From Thomasclavelia sp. (GTDB taxonomy: Bacteria; Bacillota_I; Bacilli_A; Erysipelotrichales; Coprobacillaceae): DNA of 33,943 bases. The stretch spans positions 1 through 33,943 of the forward strand of contig JAHHSU010000006.1 of NCBI GenBank assembly GCA_020025035.1, read 5' to 3'. The position numbers and the translations under genes were made by a program. The notes under the pieces are model-generated. The model was not told the origin of the DNA. It was given only the letters and a program-made list of their open reading frames with translations, and made no database searches. Positions 22,501 through 30,295 of the stretch are shown one piece after another (position 1 is the stretch's first letter; each line of letters opens with the position of its first letter).

Positions 22501-23817
22501 ATGTATAAAATGGTAGATAAAACCCAAATAGGTGAATATGTATCACAATTAGTAAATTACAAATTTGAAAGTCAAGCTTCATTTTGTAAAGCATGGTTAG
22601 AAAAAGAAAATTTAGAAATTACTCAAGAAGAATTAGGAAAAAAAGCAAATAAGTTTTCGCAAATTAAAAATGGAAAGAAAGCTATTCAAATTGAGGATTT
22701 ACCTATTTTTTGTTCATTGTTAGGTGTTAATTGTGAAGAAATTTTGAGTGCAGGTAAAATTGTACATAGAACTAATCAACTTACTAGTTATCTAGTTGCA
22801 CATTCGAATGATCAAAATATGTGGGAAGAATACATTCATATTGAAAATCATCCCATCTTAAACAAAGATGAATATGAAAAGACAGTTTTAGATTATGCTG
22901 TTTCTTATCATAACCTTGAACTAATAGAATATTTAATTGATCATAAATATATTTGGTTTGATAGTAAGAATGAAAAAGATATTCATTATTCTATAAATTT
23001 TGGAGCAGGGACTAAAATAAAACGCATTATTGATGGGGATGGGTTAGAACAACAAATATCAAATATGGTATTTAGAGAAAAAATTATAGCTTTAGCAATC
23101 GAAAAAAATAATCTTAATATTTTAAAAGAATTAAAAGCAAGAGAAATACCAGATTTTTATTCTGGTTCTGCTTTTGCTCATCCAGGTGATTTACTAATTA
23201 GTCTTAAATATGAACATGAAAAAGATGAACATGATAAATTTTTAAAAATTACCTTGAATAATATTTCAAAGACAACGGCGGATGTCATTGATTATTATAC
23301 GACTCCGTTTATTATAACTGATTCTATTACAAAATACAGAGATAAAAGAATTAGAAAATATGAATATATGTGCTATTACATATCAAAAATATTAGACGTT
23401 CTTGTTGAAAATAAACATAGTTGTGTTAAATCAGCTTTAAAAAGAGCAATTCAATATAGTCAAGAAACCTACAAGCTTGTAAAAAAACAAATTGAAATAA
23501 ATTTAGAAATAAATAGGGCTTCTTTACCCTTTGTAGATTCAGATAATGAATGTACAAGAAAATATATTAAGGAGCGAATAGCTAATATGACAAAAGCACT
23601 ATTTGAACAATCTGATTTTCGTTGTAACAAGGATCAAATGATGGTTCGTGTTGTTGCATATAATTATAGTGATCCTGGATATCAACATATTGTTAGAAAT
23701 CTTATTTATGTAAGTAAGACATCCAAAGATCAATATATTAATAGTCTTATTAGCGAGTTAAATGAACTGTATGATAAAATAATAAATATTGAAAATGAAT
23801 TTTTGATAAAAGAATAA
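22501..23817 (+). CDS. HTH-like/ankyrin-like repeat protein, first tandem paralogue
   Basis: 438 residues; family not recognised. The N-terminal 85 residues resemble an enlarged XRE-type HTH: SFCKAWLEKENLEITQEELGKKA, then FSQIKNGKKAIQIEDLPIFCSLLGVNCEEILSAG, in which the last part matches helices 3-5 of lambda-repressor-like domains. Ankyrin-like helical pairs follow (KTVLDYAVSYHNLELIEYLID at 128-147; REKIIALAIEKNNLNILKELKAREIP at 192-217), then a helical region and a conserved end (HIVRNLIYVSKTSKDQYINSLISELNE). No signal peptide or membrane helix. It starts at ATG behind AAAGGAGGAAA. A second copy follows 48 bases later. DNA or protein binding is plausible; the function is unknown. Confidence 0.8.
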   Translation: MYKMVDKTQIGEYVSQLVNYKFESQASFCKAWLEKENLEITQEELGKKANKFSQIKNGKKAIQIEDLPIFCSLLGVNCEEILSAGKIVHRTNQLTSYLVAHSNDQNMWEEYIHIENHPILNKDEYEKTVLDYAVSYHNLELIEYLIDHKYIWFDSKNEKDIHYSINFGAGTKIKRIIDGDGLEQQISNMVFREKIIALAIEKNNLNILKELKAREIPDFYSGSAFAHPGDLLISLKYEHEKDEHDKFLKITLNNISKTTADVIDYYTTPFIITDSITKYRDKRIRKYEYMCYYISKILDVLVENKHSCVKSALKRAIQYSQETYKLVKKQIEINLEINRASLPFVDSDNECTRKYIKERIANMTKALFEQSDFRCNKDQMMVRVVAYNYSDPGYQHIVRNLIYVSKTSKDQYINSLISELNELYDKIINIENEFLIKE

Positions 23818-23865
23818 CATTTGTGTGATAAAGGTATTTATTATGATATAAAAGGAGGAATGAGT

Positions 23866-25122
23866 ATGTTTTATATAGCAGAGCAATTTGAAATAGGAAA
23901 ATATATAGGTCAATTAGTAGATGAACAATTTGAAAGTCAAAATACATTTTGTAAAGCATGGCTTGAAAAAGAAAATATAGAAATTACTAATAAAAAAGAA
24001 TTAAGAAAAAAAGCAAATAAGTTTTCACAGATAAAAAAAGGAAATAAATGGATTCAGACAAAAGATTTACTTATATTTAGTACATTATTAGATGTTAGTT
24101 GTGAAGAAATTTTAAGTGCGGGTAAAAATCACATACCTAGAATAAATAGATTAACTAATGACATGGTGGCACATTCATATGATCAACAAATATGGAATGA
24201 ATATATTCAAAATAAAAATGAACCTATCTTAAATCAAGATGAATATGGAAAGACTGTAATAGATTATGCTATGGATTGTCAAAATCATGAGTTTATTGAA
24301 TTTCTTATCGATGAAGGATATATTTTCCTTAGTGATAAAGATAATCAATTCTTTCACCTTAATTATGGTTTTTGGATAGAAACAAAGATAAAAGATATGA
24401 ATTATAGCAGTAGACATCTTAATTGTTATGATCGTTTGTTGAATGGTGTGATGGCAAGACAAAAGTTTATTATACTTGCAATGGAAAAAAATAATCTAAA
24501 TATTTTAAAAGAATTAAAAGCAAGAGAAATACCAGATTATTATGATATGTGCTTTTTTGATTTTTCTTATCAATTAATGAGTAAAAAAAACTGTCCAATT
24601 GAAAATGATCAAGATATTTATGAATATTATAAAAAGAATATTTTAGAGAATATTATATATTCAAGTAAAGAAATCGTTGAATATTTCACAGAATCATTTC
24701 AAGTTTATGTTAACGAACTTGAATATGAATATACGTATTACTATCTATCAGAATTATTAAATGTTTTGGTTGAAAATAACCATCGTTATGTAAAAATTGC
24801 ATTAAAAAATGCTAGTCAGTATAGTAAAAAAACTTATGAACTTATAAAAAAACAAATAAGGGAGTATATTAATTCAATCAAGAAACAATATCCTTTATAT
24901 ACTCTAACTGAAATAAAATCTAACATAGATAAGAATTTAAGCTTTGATAAAAGTATTGTTCGTGTGATAGATTATCATGGTTCACAAAATGTTATTAGAA
25001 ATCTTATTTATGTTAATGCTCAGTCTAAGGATCATACAATCAATTGTCTTATCAATGAATTAAATGATTATTATTTTAAAACAATTGATGTTATCAATGA
25101 ATTGTTAAAGGAGACAGCATAA
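23866..25122 (+). CDS. HTH-like/ankyrin-like repeat protein, second tandem paralogue
   Basis: 418 residues; paralogue of the preceding gene along its whole length. The N-terminal block is very close (FCKAWLEKENIEIT, KKANKFSQIKKG, VSCEEILSAGK), the ankyrin-like block is shared (KTVIDYAMDCQNHEFIEFLIDEGY; MEKNNLNILKELKAREIPDYY) and the end matches (VIRNLIYVNAQSKDHTINCLINELND), while the middle is divergent. I chose ATG 23866 because AAAGGAGGA lies seven bases before it; ATG 23860 is too close to the site and the open frame further upstream has no site. It probably shares the transcript of the first copy. Divergence suggests different partners rather than a simple dosage copy. Confidence 0.8.
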   Translation: MFYIAEQFEIGKYIGQLVDEQFESQNTFCKAWLEKENIEITNKKELRKKANKFSQIKKGNKWIQTKDLLIFSTLLDVSCEEILSAGKNHIPRINRLTNDMVAHSYDQQIWNEYIQNKNEPILNQDEYGKTVIDYAMDCQNHEFIEFLIDEGYIFLSDKDNQFFHLNYGFWIETKIKDMNYSSRHLNCYDRLLNGVMARQKFIILAMEKNNLNILKELKAREIPDYYDMCFFDFSYQLMSKKNCPIENDQDIYEYYKKNILENIIYSSKEIVEYFTESFQVYVNELEYEYTYYYLSELLNVLVENNHRYVKIALKNASQYSKKTYELIKKQIREYINSIKKQYPLYTLTEIKSNIDKNLSFDKSIVRVIDYHGSQNVIRNLIYVNAQSKDHTINCLINELNDYYFKTIDVINELLKETA

Positions 25123-25175
25123 GAATTTTTTCTAGTAGTATATAATTGATATAATTGTTAAGAAAGGATTTAGGT

Positions 25176-25874
25176 ATGAAAAAGAATTATTTTAAAATTA
25201 TTTTAGTTTTACTATTACTAGTAACAGTAACAGGATGTCGTTCCAATTTTAAAGTAAAAGAAATATCAGATTGGTCGTTTCAATATAATACAGGTACTAA
25301 TGATTATAGTTTATTGATTGCATTTAATGATGAGGCGCACCATCAAATTGCAGCAGATGCAAATGTTGATATTCGAATTGTAAATAATGAAAATGAAGTT
25401 TTGTATGAAAATACGGTTTCTATTACGAAAGAAAATTTTCACTATTATACAAGTAATCTAAAAGGAAAAATGTATGTTGCGGATATTAGAATCCCAAAAG
25501 ATGAAATTAAAAAAGGTAAATCTAGTCAAGGTACAGTTTTCTTTACAGTATATAATCCTCCAGCTTTTGAATTTCAGGAATGTAATTATCCTATTTCATA
25601 TGATTTACCTACTGAAGATTTTATAGTAAAGTCAGAATCTCTTCCTAAAGAAATAGATATAAAAGGATATGATGGAACTACAGAGTCTAAAGTTCTTATA
25701 GAAAATATGGATATTAAAGTTGATTCTAATATAGGTAATTTAGTTACTGTGTTGATTTCAGGTACAAAGACCTATTCTGGATCATCATATATGAGTATTG
25801 ATATGTTTGATTACCAATTGTGTGATAGTGAAGGATTCACTGTAGATAGTGGTAGTGTGTTTTTAAATAAATAA
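25176..25874 (+). CDS. Predicted lipoprotein of unknown function
   Basis: 232 residues. A clear lipoprotein signal: MKK start, hydrophobic stretch IILVLLLLV, and lipobox VTGC with Cys21 as the modification site. The mature part is about 210 residues, beta-strand rich with alternating polar/hydrophobic pattern (VDIRIVNNENEVLYENTVSI, GTVFFTVYNPPAFEF, GNLVTVLISGTKTYSG), consistent with one or two beta-sandwich (FxLYD- or Ig-like) domains; no enzyme motif seen. It starts at ATG 25176 behind AGAAAGGATTTAGG. Two TATAAT-like boxes at 25141 and 25150 could give it its own promoter. Its relation to the preceding paralogue pair is unknown. Confidence 0.8.
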   Translation: MKKNYFKIILVLLLLVTVTGCRSNFKVKEISDWSFQYNTGTNDYSLLIAFNDEAHHQIAADANVDIRIVNNENEVLYENTVSITKENFHYYTSNLKGKMYVADIRIPKDEIKKGKSSQGTVFFTVYNPPAFEFQECNYPISYDLPTEDFIVKSESLPKEIDIKGYDGTTESKVLIENMDIKVDSNIGNLVTVLISGTKTYSGSSYMSIDMFDYQLCDSEGFTVDSGSVFLNK

Positions 25875-25914
25875 CCAAATGTGGATGGTAAGATATATGT
25901 ATTTTAAAATAAAA

Positions 25915-25955
25915 AACTAACTTCTATATATTATAGAAATTAGTTCTTTTATTTT
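25915..25955. terminator. Bidirectional terminator between lipoprotein and GNAT genes
   Basis: AACTAACTTCTATA pairs with TATAGAAATTAGTT (14-base stem, one mismatch, three-base loop), followed by CTTTTATTTTT on the plus strand and preceded by an A-run that serves the minus strand. It lies between convergent genes. Confidence 0.78.
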
Positions 25956-26482
25956 TGTGCATTATTCACTTGATAAACTTCTTGATGCAGTAAACTAACA
26001 ATGTCATTAAATTCAATTTCGCTCATTTCTTTATCAGAAGTCATAATCATTAATGGAATTGTATTTTTTCCTGGAGAAATTGGTGGTTGCATATACGGAT
26101 AAGGATTTAAGAAAAAATTATTTTTTGTATAGAATTCAATTCTTCTTTTTTGTATTAGAGTAACAGGCGGTTCCACTTCTAAAACAATTGTTTTATTAGT
26201 ACTGTTTTTTAGTTCTAGCAGTAATTTTGTACCGATACCTTGACCTTGAAATTCTGGGTTTACAACTAGATGGTCTACATAAATGTATTGGTCAAATTCC
26301 CATGTTTCAATAAATGCTTTTATTTCATTATTTTTAGTATATAATACTAAAATTTGGTAATTTGGATTATCCAACAATGATTTTTGATGTTTATATGTGC
26401 GAAATTCATCTATTGGAAAATTTTGTTGCATAAGCGTATATACTTTATCAAAATCAGCTAAATTTAATTTAGTAGATGTCAT
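25949..26482 (-). CDS. GNAT family N-acetyltransferase
   Basis: 177 residues. The acetyl-CoA binding motif A is clear: DHLVVNPEFQGQGIGTKLLLEL, with QGQGIG at 79-84, preceded by the beta-4 strand QYIYVD and followed by the TIVLEVEPP strand and FYTKNNFF, the usual GNAT end. The substrate cannot be told from the sequence; single-domain GNAT proteins of this size acetylate small molecules, peptides or ribosomal proteins. I chose ATG 26482, which has AAGGAGAA six bases before it; ATG 26509 lacks a site. It lies downstream of tRNA-His on the same strand and is convergent with the lipoprotein gene. Confidence 0.9.
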   Translation of the reverse strand: MTSTKLNLADFDKVYTLMQQNFPIDEFRTYKHQKSLLDNPNYQILVLYTKNNEIKAFIETWEFDQYIYVDHLVVNPEFQGQGIGTKLLLELKNSTNKTIVLEVEPPVTLIQKRRIEFYTKNNFFLNPYPYMQPPISPGKNTIPLMIMTSDKEMSEIEFNDIVSLLHQEVYQVNNAQK

Positions 26483-26569
26483 GTGATTCTCCTTATTATT
26501 GTGTTTCATTATATATATATTTAATAAAATAAAAAGAATACCAAATGGTAGTCTATATTAGTATAAATA

Positions 26570-26646
26570 TGGGGCGATCGATGGGGATCGAACCCACGCA
26601 TGCCAGAGCCACAATCTGGTGTGTTAACCACTTCACCACGATCGCC
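26570..26646 (-). tRNA. tRNA-His (GTG anticodon)
   Basis: Full cloverleaf on the minus strand. The acceptor stem is GCGATCG / CGATCGC with the extra G at -1 opposite C73, the diagnostic identity element of tRNA-His. The anticodon stem is CCAGA/TCTGG with loop TTGTGGC (anticodon at 26612-26610). The T arm is GTGGG-TTCGATC-CCCAT, and CCA is encoded. A promoter lies just upstream. Downstream only a small ACCATTTGGT hairpin followed by a T-rich stretch could act as a terminator. Confidence 0.97.
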
Positions 26647-26659
26647 ATATCACGTTGTT

Positions 26660-26688
26660 AGTATATACTATAATATATTATTTGTAAA
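26660..26688 (-). promoter_or_regulatory. Promoter of tRNA-His
   Basis: On the minus strand, TTTACA, a 17-base spacer and TATACT. The predicted start is about seven bases before the tRNA 5' end, as is usual for tRNA genes. Confidence 0.7.
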
Positions 26689-26822
26689 GGACAATTTATA
26701 AAATTGTGTTTGGAAATCGTATAAAAATTGTATATGTCTCTAGGGAATATAATTTTTACTGTATACTAAATGAAGTATAGTATGTTTAATAATTAATTTA
26801 TGTAATCATATCTATAAAGGTT

Positions 26823-26870
26823 ATCCCTATATAGATTGTATTCATAAAATTGAATAAACTATATAGAGAT
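26823..26870. repeat. Long imperfect hairpin downstream of the HAD-like membrane protein gene
   Basis: The arm 26823-26844 (ATCCCTATATAG, then ATTGTATTCA) pairs with 26851-26870 (TGAATAAACTATATAGAGAT) with one G-T type change and a two-base bulge; the loop is about six bases. Neither side has a good T-run, so it is either a processed 3' end structure or a weak terminator of the minus-strand gene ending at 26880. It lies in a 190-base gap where I see no gene. Confidence 0.5.
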
Positions 26871-26879
26871 ACATGTATG

Positions 26880-28475
26880 TTAATCTATATTTATTGATTG
26901 TTTTTTAAAATATTTGAGCAGGTAGATTATCCACATACCAAAACTTAATATTATAATTAGTGATACGTATTGACTAAATAATTCTGTTGTATTAGGAATT
27001 AAATGTTTACTAGAAGGCAGGAGTGGTATTATATCAAATATAGAAAGCAATAATTTTGGTATAATAATGACAAAAAAATCAATTAACCATTTAATGATTT
27101 TTACTTTATTTAAAACAGGTAAAAAAGCCATATATGATAATCCTAAAAATGATACTCCTATTATTGTATTGGCTATAGAAACAAATAATGAAAAGAATAC
27201 ATAATTATAAATTTTAAGAAGAATACTAATGTTTTTGGCTTTATTCTGTTCTAAGTTATTAATATCTAATGGATTGTTTGCTAACTCTTGGTTAGTGTTA
27301 TTATTATTATGTTCTATAAAATTTTGATAAAATAGTTGAAATTTATCTTTAAGGAGTACAAAATTCGATTTTTTTGTAATTTCTTTGTCTATACTTATAA
27401 CATTAGAATTTTTACATTCATTTATTGTCTTTGTTTCATGATTAAATTGATTTGTATTAATTTGTAAATCATTTGATATTTTAGTATTTTCATCCTTTAA
27501 ATTTTTTTCTTGATTTAAATCTATTGGGATTAATTCGTTGTTGGTATTAGAATTAGTTTGAATAGGCTCTTGTTTTTTTTGATAACTTGAATATTGGGAT
27601 TGAACAGGAATATTAGACTTTATATTATGTCGATTATATATATTTTGTAAAACAGAATCTACTTGTTTTTGAAATGGTTGATTTTTATTAACTTTGGATT
27701 GATGTAGATATTCACGTATATCTATTTGAATATCATTAAAACAATAATGAGGATTGACCATTGAAGTATCATTATCTAAAAAGTCTTCTAAAGAGTGATT
27801 TGATTTAGATATTTTTGTATAGTCAACAGGAGATAAATATTTTATAAGTTCAATTATATTATGAAATGATAATATGTGATGATTTTGTACTGATTCTATA
27901 CAAGAATGATTTTGTTCTATATAAGCATAGTCAATGTTTGGGGTTAAGGGAAAATTATAAATATTTGAATTTGAAGTTACATATAAAAGTTGATGCGGTT
28001 GGAGTATGTACAAATCATATATTGTTTTGATTAAGTCATATGAAGTTTGTATAAAATGTTCTTGATTACTAATATAAATGATTTGATCAATAGTATGAAG
28101 TAATTCTTGTATTTGTGGTATTTTTTCAATTTCTTTATAGGAAGTAAATAAGATAATTTTAATATTTCTTTCAATTAATGTATTAAAAATAGATAAAATA
28201 TTTTTATTTACTATAATATTATGTTGTTTTTTTGGATTTAACAAATAAGCTTCTATAGAAGTTATAATAGAATGAGCAACATGATATTCTAATGATTCGT
28301 ACATAGCGTTAGAGTTTTCATATTCATGGATAAATTCTTGATACGTGTAAATACCAAATTTTTCTGGGTAAAGTTCTGTAGAAAAATAATATCTTATTTG
28401 ATTTAGATTTAGTATTAGATCATCTAGTGTAAAAATTACAACACGGTAATCTTGTAATGTACGTATTGAATTCAT
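26880..28475 (-). CDS. Degenerate HAD-like domain fused to Asn-rich linker and C-terminal membrane helices
   Basis: 531 residues; no family known to me with this layout. Residues 1-215 follow the haloacid dehalogenase order: motif I as VVIFTLDDLIL (Thr16 where the nucleophilic Asp is expected; Asp18 kept), motif II as IILFTSYKE near 108-114, and the late strand LLYVTSNSNI (163-172) where VGDS is expected. The key acids are gone, so it is probably not a phosphatase. Residues 240-410 are low-complexity, very rich in Asn, Gln and Ser. About three membrane helices lie at 424-455, 461-485 and 503-522. The N-terminus would be cytoplasmic. It starts at ATG 28475 behind GGAAGGAGTG and is divergent from prfC. 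Confidence 0.75.
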   Translation of the reverse strand: MNSIRTLQDYRVVIFTLDDLILNLNQIRYYFSTELYPEKFGIYTYQEFIHEYENSNAMYESLEYHVAHSIITSIEAYLLNPKKQHNIIVNKNILSIFNTLIERNIKIILFTSYKEIEKIPQIQELLHTIDQIIYISNQEHFIQTSYDLIKTIYDLYILQPHQLLYVTSNSNIYNFPLTPNIDYAYIEQNHSCIESVQNHHILSFHNIIELIKYLSPVDYTKISKSNHSLEDFLDNDTSMVNPHYCFNDIQIDIREYLHQSKVNKNQPFQKQVDSVLQNIYNRHNIKSNIPVQSQYSSYQKKQEPIQTNSNTNNELIPIDLNQEKNLKDENTKISNDLQINTNQFNHETKTINECKNSNVISIDKEITKKSNFVLLKDKFQLFYQNFIEHNNNNTNQELANNPLDINNLEQNKAKNISILLKIYNYVFFSLFVSIANTIIGVSFLGLSYMAFLPVLNKVKIIKWLIDFFVIIIPKLLLSIFDIIPLLPSSKHLIPNTTELFSQYVSLIIILSFGMWIIYLLKYFKKQSINID

Positions 28476-28592
28476 ACATGTTTCACTCCTTCCACTATTA
28501 TGACTTTATAATATCATAAATATGATAAAGATTGTAGTTATTTTATGGTTATTAAATGAGAAACGGCAAAGGGTTATTTGATTCTATGCATC

Positions 28593-28621
28593 TTGACAAT
28601 GGATATACAAAAAAGTATCAT
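28593..28621 (+). promoter_or_regulatory. Sigma-A promoter of prfC
   Basis: Perfect TTGACA at 28593-28598, a 17-base spacer and TATCAT at 28616-28621, with the predicted start about 30 bases before the prfC start codon. Confidence 0.82.
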
Positions 28622-28659
28622 GAGACCATAAATAATAAATAAAAATGCGGAGGATATAT

Positions 28660-30246
28660 ATGGATTTTAAACAACAAGTAGAAAGGCGAAGAACATTTGC
28701 AATTATATCTCATCCAGATGCTGGAAAAACTACTTTGACGGAAAAATTTTTATTGTATGGTGGTGCAATACAAGAAGCTGGTATGGTAAAAGGGAAAAAG
28801 TCAAGTAAACATGCAGTATCTGATTGGATGGAAATTGAAAAACAAAGAGGAATTTCTGTTACATCTTCTGTTTTACAATTTGAATATGATGGGTATTGTA
28901 TTAATATTCTTGATACACCAGGACATCAGGATTTTTCAGAGGATACTTATCGAACATTAATGGCTGCAGATTCTGCAGTAATGGTTATTGATGGAAGTAA
29001 AGGGGTAGAAGAGCAAACTCGTAAATTATTTAAGGTTTGTGTGATGCGTCATATTCCAATTTTTACATTTATTAATAAAATGGATAGGGAAGCAAAAGAT
29101 CCATATGAGTTAATGGAAGAAATAGAAAATGAATTAGGAATTAAGACATGTGCAATTAATTGGCCAATAGGTTCAGGTAAGAATTTTAAAGGTGTATATG
29201 AAAGAAAAAAACAAAAAGTAATACAGTTTAGTTCTGGTAAAAATGGAGCTAAAGAGGTAGCAAATACAATGGAGTTAGATTTAGAAGATGAAGATACTAT
29301 TTGTTTAATAGGTCAAGAATATTATCGACAATTAAAAGATGATATTGAATTATTAGATGGTGCAAGTGAAGAATTTGATTTAGATTTAGTAAGAGCAGGA
29401 AAGTTATCTCCAGTTTGTTTTGGATCTGCTTTAACAAATTTTGGGGTAGAACCATTTTTAGAACATTTTTTAGAGATGACTACACCTCCATTAAGTAGAC
29501 AAGCAAAAGATAGAGAAATTTCTCCATTTAATGAAAATTTTTCAGCATTTATATTTAAAATACAAGCAAATATGAATAAATCACATCGTGATCGTATGGC
29601 ATTTATGCGAATATGTAGTGGTAAATTTACAAAAGGGATGGAAGTTTATCATGTACAAGAGGGTAAAAAGGTGAAATTAAATCAATCTAAGCAGTTAATG
29701 GCATCAGATAGAGAAACTTTAGATGAGGCATATGCAGGTGATGTTATTGGTGTATTTGATCCAGGTATATATTCTATTGGAGATACATTATGTATGGCTA
29801 GTGATAAATTTGAATTTGAAGGGATTCCTACTTTTGCACCTGAACATTTTGCTTCTATACGTAATAAAGATTCTATGAAACGAAAACAGTTTGTTAAAGG
29901 TGTTGAACAAATTGCAAAAGAAGGAGCAATACAGATTTTTCAATCCCCACATTCTGGTATGGAAGAAATTATTGTTGGTGTTGTAGGAATTTTACAATTT
30001 GATGTATTAGAGCATCGTCTTAAGTCAGAATATAATGTAGATATTGAAAGAGTTAATCTTCCATATCAATATATTCGTTGGATTGGTAATAATGATGTAG
30101 ATTTAAATAGTTTAAATCTTTCATCAGATACTAGAAAGGTTCAAGATTTAAAAGGAAATTATTTATTATTATTTGTTAATGAATGGGGGATACGTTGGGC
30201 AACCAAAAATAATAGCACATTAATATTAGAAGAATTTGGAAGATAG
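28660..30246 (+). CDS. prfC: Peptide chain release factor 3 (RF3)
   Basis: 528 residues, the standard length. GTPase that removes RF1/RF2 from the ribosome after termination. G1 is SHPDAGKT at 17-24, the switch region has the RF3-specific GMVKGKKSSKHAVSDWMEIEKQRGISVTSSV, G3 is DTPGHQDFSEDTYRTL, and G4 is NKMDR. The C-terminal RF3 domain (FQSPHSGMEEIIVGVVGILQFDVLEHRLKSEY) is complete. I chose ATG 28660 behind GCGGAGGAT; an in-frame ATG at 28645 would contain the ribosome binding site. A promoter precedes and a terminator overlaps the stop codon, so it is a single-gene unit. Confidence 0.97.
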   Translation: MDFKQQVERRRTFAIISHPDAGKTTLTEKFLLYGGAIQEAGMVKGKKSSKHAVSDWMEIEKQRGISVTSSVLQFEYDGYCINILDTPGHQDFSEDTYRTLMAADSAVMVIDGSKGVEEQTRKLFKVCVMRHIPIFTFINKMDREAKDPYELMEEIENELGIKTCAINWPIGSGKNFKGVYERKKQKVIQFSSGKNGAKEVANTMELDLEDEDTICLIGQEYYRQLKDDIELLDGASEEFDLDLVRAGKLSPVCFGSALTNFGVEPFLEHFLEMTTPPLSRQAKDREISPFNENFSAFIFKIQANMNKSHRDRMAFMRICSGKFTKGMEVYHVQEGKKVKLNQSKQLMASDRETLDEAYAGDVIGVFDPGIYSIGDTLCMASDKFEFEGIPTFAPEHFASIRNKDSMKRKQFVKGVEQIAKEGAIQIFQSPHSGMEEIIVGVVGILQFDVLEHRLKSEYNVDIERVNLPYQYIRWIGNNDVDLNSLNLSSDTRKVQDLKGNYLLLFVNEWGIRWATKNNSTLILEEFGR

Positions 30247-30261
30247 TCTCTTCCTTTTTTT
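30238..30261 (+). terminator. Terminator overlapping the prfC stop
   Basis: GGAAGA / TCTTCC stem with a five-base loop that contains part of the stop codon, followed by seven T. Short but GC-balanced for this genome. Confidence 0.75.
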
Positions 30262-30295
30262 GTATATTAACTTAGAAATTATAAATACTAAAAGT

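Noticed and set aside
22501..25122. Toxin-antitoxin pair
   Set aside because: Both proteins are paralogues of similar large size, with no known toxin fold or small antitoxin.
30236..30295. Longer N-terminus for the MFS transporter starting inside prfC
   Set aside because: The extra 20 residues overlap the prfC terminator and lack a ribosome binding site; the first transmembrane helix begins at ATG 30296.
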